From: Anaerolineaceae bacterium
GTDB taxonomy: Bacteria > Chloroflexota > Anaerolineae > JAAYZQ01
Assembly: GCA_012514775.1 (NCBI GenBank)
Contig: JAAYZQ010000038.1
Span: 1 to 7,279, forward strand
Direction of reading: 5' to 3'
DNA length: 7,279 nt
In this document: positions 5,360 through 7,279 of the stretch, one piece after another
Position numbering within the stretch: the first letter of the stretch is position 1
How the letters are laid out: each line of letters starts with the position of its first letter
The notes under the pieces: generated by a model
Databases searched by the model: none
What the model was told of the DNA's origin: nothing
The model's input: only the letters and a program-made list of their open reading frames with translations
Made by a program: the position numbers and the translations under genes

Positions 5360-6322
5360 ATGCGCGCCGTCCTCGTCGACGAGCAGGGCTTGCGCGTGGA
5401 GCGTGACTACCCGGTGCCCGAACCGGCGCCAGGCGAGGCGCGCATCCAGACGCTGCTCGCCGGTATCTGCAACACCGACCTCGAGATCCTGCGCGGCTAT
5501 GCCGGCTTTCGAGGTGTGCCGGGCCACGAGTTTGTGGGCGTCGTCGACGCCGTGGGCGCCGCCAGCGACGCCGCGCTGCTCGGCCGGCGCGTGGTGGGCG
5601 AGATCAACATCGGCTGCGGCACCTGCGCCATGTGCCGCGCCGGGCGGGTGAGCCACTGCTTCGAGCGCACGGCGCTGGGCATCCGCGGCCGCGACGGCGC
5701 CCTGGCCGACTATTTCTGCCTGCCCCGCGCCAACCTCCATCCCGTGCCCGACGCCATTCCCGACGAGGCGGCCGTCTTTGTCGAGCCCCTGGCCGCCGCC
5801 TGCCGCATCCCGGAGCAGGTCCACCTGGGACCGTCGCAGCGGGTCGTCGTCCTGGGCGATGGCAAGCTGGGGCTCCTGGTGGCCCAGGTCCTGGCCCTCA
5901 CCGGTTGCGAGCTGACGGTCGTCGGCCGCCACGCCTCCAAGCTGTCCATCCTGGCCCGCCGGGGCATCGAGACCCGCCTGGACGGGCAGGGCGAGGGCGG
6001 CGAGGCCGACGTGGTCGTCGAGTGCACGGGCCAGCCGAGCGGCCTGGCCGCCGGCCGGCGACTGCTCCGGCCCGAGGGCACCCTGGTCCTCAAGAGCACC
6101 TACCACGGGCCGGTAGAGGTCGACTTCTCGGACATGGTCGTGGACGAGATCCGGGTTGTGGGCTCGCGCTGCGGTCCCTTTGCCCCCGCGCTGCGCCTGT
6201 TGGCGCAGGGCCTGGTGGACGTCTCGACCCTGGTCGATGCCGAATACCCCCTTGATCAGGCCCGCGCTGCCTTCGAGCACGCCGGGCGCAAAGGAGCACT
6301 CAAGGTTCTCGTCCGCCCCTGA
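5360..6322 (+). CDS. Zinc-dependent alcohol/polyol dehydrogenase, MDR superfamily
   Basis: A 320-aa NAD(P)-dependent oxidoreductase with the GroES-like then Rossmann order of medium-chain dehydrogenases. Expected catalytic-zinc ligands are Cys37 (GICNTD), His56-Glu57 (GHE) and Glu143 (VEPLAAA). The structural-zinc lobe is complete: C86, C89, C92 and C100 in CGTCAMCRAGRVSHC. The cofactor loop is GDGKLG (166-171). After the second strand comes GRH rather than an acidic residue, which might favour NADP, an inference. VVGSRCGPF (266-274) is common in the threonine/sorbitol dehydrogenase-like branch. The protein is slightly shorter than the usual 340-350 aa. The substrate is unknown. Start choice is uncertain: ATG 5360 gives the family's normal beginning (MRAVLV) 13 nt after the previous stop. 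ATG 5330 would add ten residues and overlap the previous gene by 17 nt. Neither has a good Shine-Dalgarno, so coupling to the upstream gene is likely. Confidence 0.9.
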   Translation: MRAVLVDEQGLRVERDYPVPEPAPGEARIQTLLAGICNTDLEILRGYAGFRGVPGHEFVGVVDAVGAASDAALLGRRVVGEINIGCGTCAMCRAGRVSHCFERTALGIRGRDGALADYFCLPRANLHPVPDAIPDEAAVFVEPLAAACRIPEQVHLGPSQRVVVLGDGKLGLLVAQVLALTGCELTVVGRHASKLSILARRGIETRLDGQGEGGEADVVVECTGQPSGLAAGRRLLRPEGTLVLKSTYHGPVEVDFSDMVVDEIRVVGSRCGPFAPALRLLAQGLVDVSTLVDAEYPLDQARAAFEHAGRKGALKVLVRP

Positions 6323-6368
6323 CGGAGCCAGGCAGAGAACGAAAAAGCCCGACAACGGAGAACATCGT

Positions 6369-7279
6369 ATGACCTTGCGACAAAACGGCAGCCAGGCACT
6401 GGCCTGGGGAGCATTCGAGGCGGGCGTGTGCCTGGTCACGGGTTATCCGGGCTCGCCCAGCACGGCGGTGGTCGAGGCCATGGCGGCCCTGCAAGCCCAG
6501 GGGGTAGCCGGCGACGGGGTGCAGATCGACTGGGCGAGCAACGAGAAGTCGGCCTTTGACACCGCCCTGGGCGTCTCGCTGGCCGGCCAGCGCGCCCTGG
6601 TCTGCATGAAAAACGTCGGGCTGAACGTGGCCCTCGACTCGCTCATGGTCGCCAACCTGGCCGGCGGCCCGGGCGGGCTGGTGGTGCTCGTCGGCGACGA
6701 CCCCGGCGGCTGGGGCTCGCAGAACGAAGAGGACTCGCGCCCCTTGGCCGCCACGGCCGAAGTCCCCCTCCTGGAGCCGGTCCGCGTCGAAGACCTGGCC
6801 CCGGCCATGGGCCAGGCATTCCTGCTTTCCGAGCAGTTCCAGGTGCCAGTGGTCGTGCGCCTCACGCTGTCCATGTTTCAGGCCACGCTGGAGAATGCGC
6901 CACGCCCCACTCCGCCGCTCCCGCCGCGCCCGCCCGCCTTTGACCGGCAGCCGGAACGTTGGAACGTGCTGCCCATTCGCGTGGTGGCGCTGCACCGCGA
7001 GCTGCAGGCAAACCTGGAGAAGGTGCGGACAGGCTTTGAAGCATCACCCTTAAACCGGCTGGACCAGGTGGGGAGCCGGGGAAAGGGCATCGTAGCAGCG
7101 GGCGGCACCTATCAGAAGCTGCGGGAGTCGGGCCTGGGGATCCCGGGCGCCACCGAGCCGGCGCCGGATCAGTCGCCCCTGTCGGTCCTGGCCCTCGCCA
7201 CGCTGCACCCACTGCCCGAGGAACGCCTGCTGTCGTTCTTGAGGGAGCGGGACGAGATCCTCGTCGTCGAGGAGACGGC
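6369..7279 (+). CDS. IorA-like 2-oxoacid:ferredoxin oxidoreductase alpha subunit (3' partial)
   Basis: 303 codons are visible and the frame runs off the window end. The family uses thiamine diphosphate to oxidatively decarboxylate 2-oxoacids (aryl pyruvates for indolepyruvate oxidoreductase) to acyl-CoA, reducing ferredoxin. The N-terminal domain has TGYPGSPST (24-32), WASNEKSAFDTALGVSLAG (55-73), CMKNVGLNVALDSL (79-92) and DDPGGWGSQNEEDSR (110-124), close to the IorA signatures. A proline-rich joint at 178-190 is followed by GIVAAGGTYQKL (240-251) and the start of the transketolase C-terminal-like domain, ending DEILVVEET. The thiamine-binding domain and the 2x[4Fe-4S] ferredoxin domain would lie beyond the window, as would the iorB partner. 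ATG 6369 is supported by GGAGA (6357-6361), 7 nt upstream. The 46-nt gap after the dehydrogenase holds no terminator, so it is probably in the same operon. Which 2-oxoacid it uses cannot be told. Confidence 0.88.
   Translation, partial: MTLRQNGSQALAWGAFEAGVCLVTGYPGSPSTAVVEAMAALQAQGVAGDGVQIDWASNEKSAFDTALGVSLAGQRALVCMKNVGLNVALDSLMVANLAGGPGGLVVLVGDDPGGWGSQNEEDSRPLAATAEVPLLEPVRVEDLAPAMGQAFLLSEQFQVPVVVRLTLSMFQATLENAPRPTPPLPPRPPAFDRQPERWNVLPIRVVALHRELQANLEKVRTGFEASPLNRLDQVGSRGKGIVAAGGTYQKLRESGLGIPGATEPAPDQSPLSVLALATLHPLPEERLLSFLRERDEILVVEET

Noticed and set aside
5204..6439. 411-codon open frame on the minus strand over the dehydrogenase
   Set aside because: Typical antisense shadow of a GC-rich gene, with no recognisable motif, while the plus strand has complete zinc and Rossmann motifs.

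Overview
This is a GC-rich, gene-dense bacterial window. It holds seven recognisable protein genes, two of them cut by the window edges, plus one marginal small ORF. One gene, the Nudix hydrolase, is on the minus strand; the rest are on the plus strand. The high GC, short spacers, a GTG start and the mix of families suggest a free-living, possibly Chloroflexota-like (Anaerolineae/Caldilineae) bacterium. That taxonomic guess rests on remembered family resemblance only and is low confidence. I see no IS element, CRISPR array, tRNA, rRNA or phage gene.

Left block (1-1351): the 3' end of a UvrC/Cho-like protein, followed 19 nt later by a PfkB-family sugar kinase with its own Shine-Dalgarno sequence. 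These are probably co-transcribed. A Nudix hydrolase (1412-1849, minus) converges on the kinase across a 60-nt gap with no convincing terminator.

Divergent control region (1850-2187): this 338-nt stretch has no firm gene but is rich in signals. A near-consensus sigma70 promoter fires left into the Nudix gene (TTGCAC-N17-TATAAT, extended -10). A second fires right (TTGACA-N17-TAGACT). The Nudix leader has a 12-bp perfect palindrome inside nested inverted repeats that reach the ribosome-binding site. The rightward leader is about 164 nt long and carries a strong hairpin and a 46-codon ORF whose stop overlaps the GTG start of the next gene.

Right block (2188-7279): a tightly packed operon, with gene overlaps of 1 and 8 nt and then gaps of 13 and 46 nt. 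It encodes an extended-SDR NAD-dependent epimerase/reductase, the tRNA 4-thiouridine synthetase ThiI, a membrane-anchored protein with a long Pro/Ala/Glu-rich linker, a zinc-dependent medium-chain dehydrogenase, and the first 303 codons of an IorA-like 2-oxoacid:ferredoxin oxidoreductase alpha subunit. The functions do not form one obvious pathway. The last two may both serve redox or 2-oxoacid metabolism; ThiI is housekeeping tRNA modification. No clearly new system is visible. The best candidates for follow-up are the two structured leaders, the leader ORF, and the unknown membrane-anchored protein locked into the thiI transcript.
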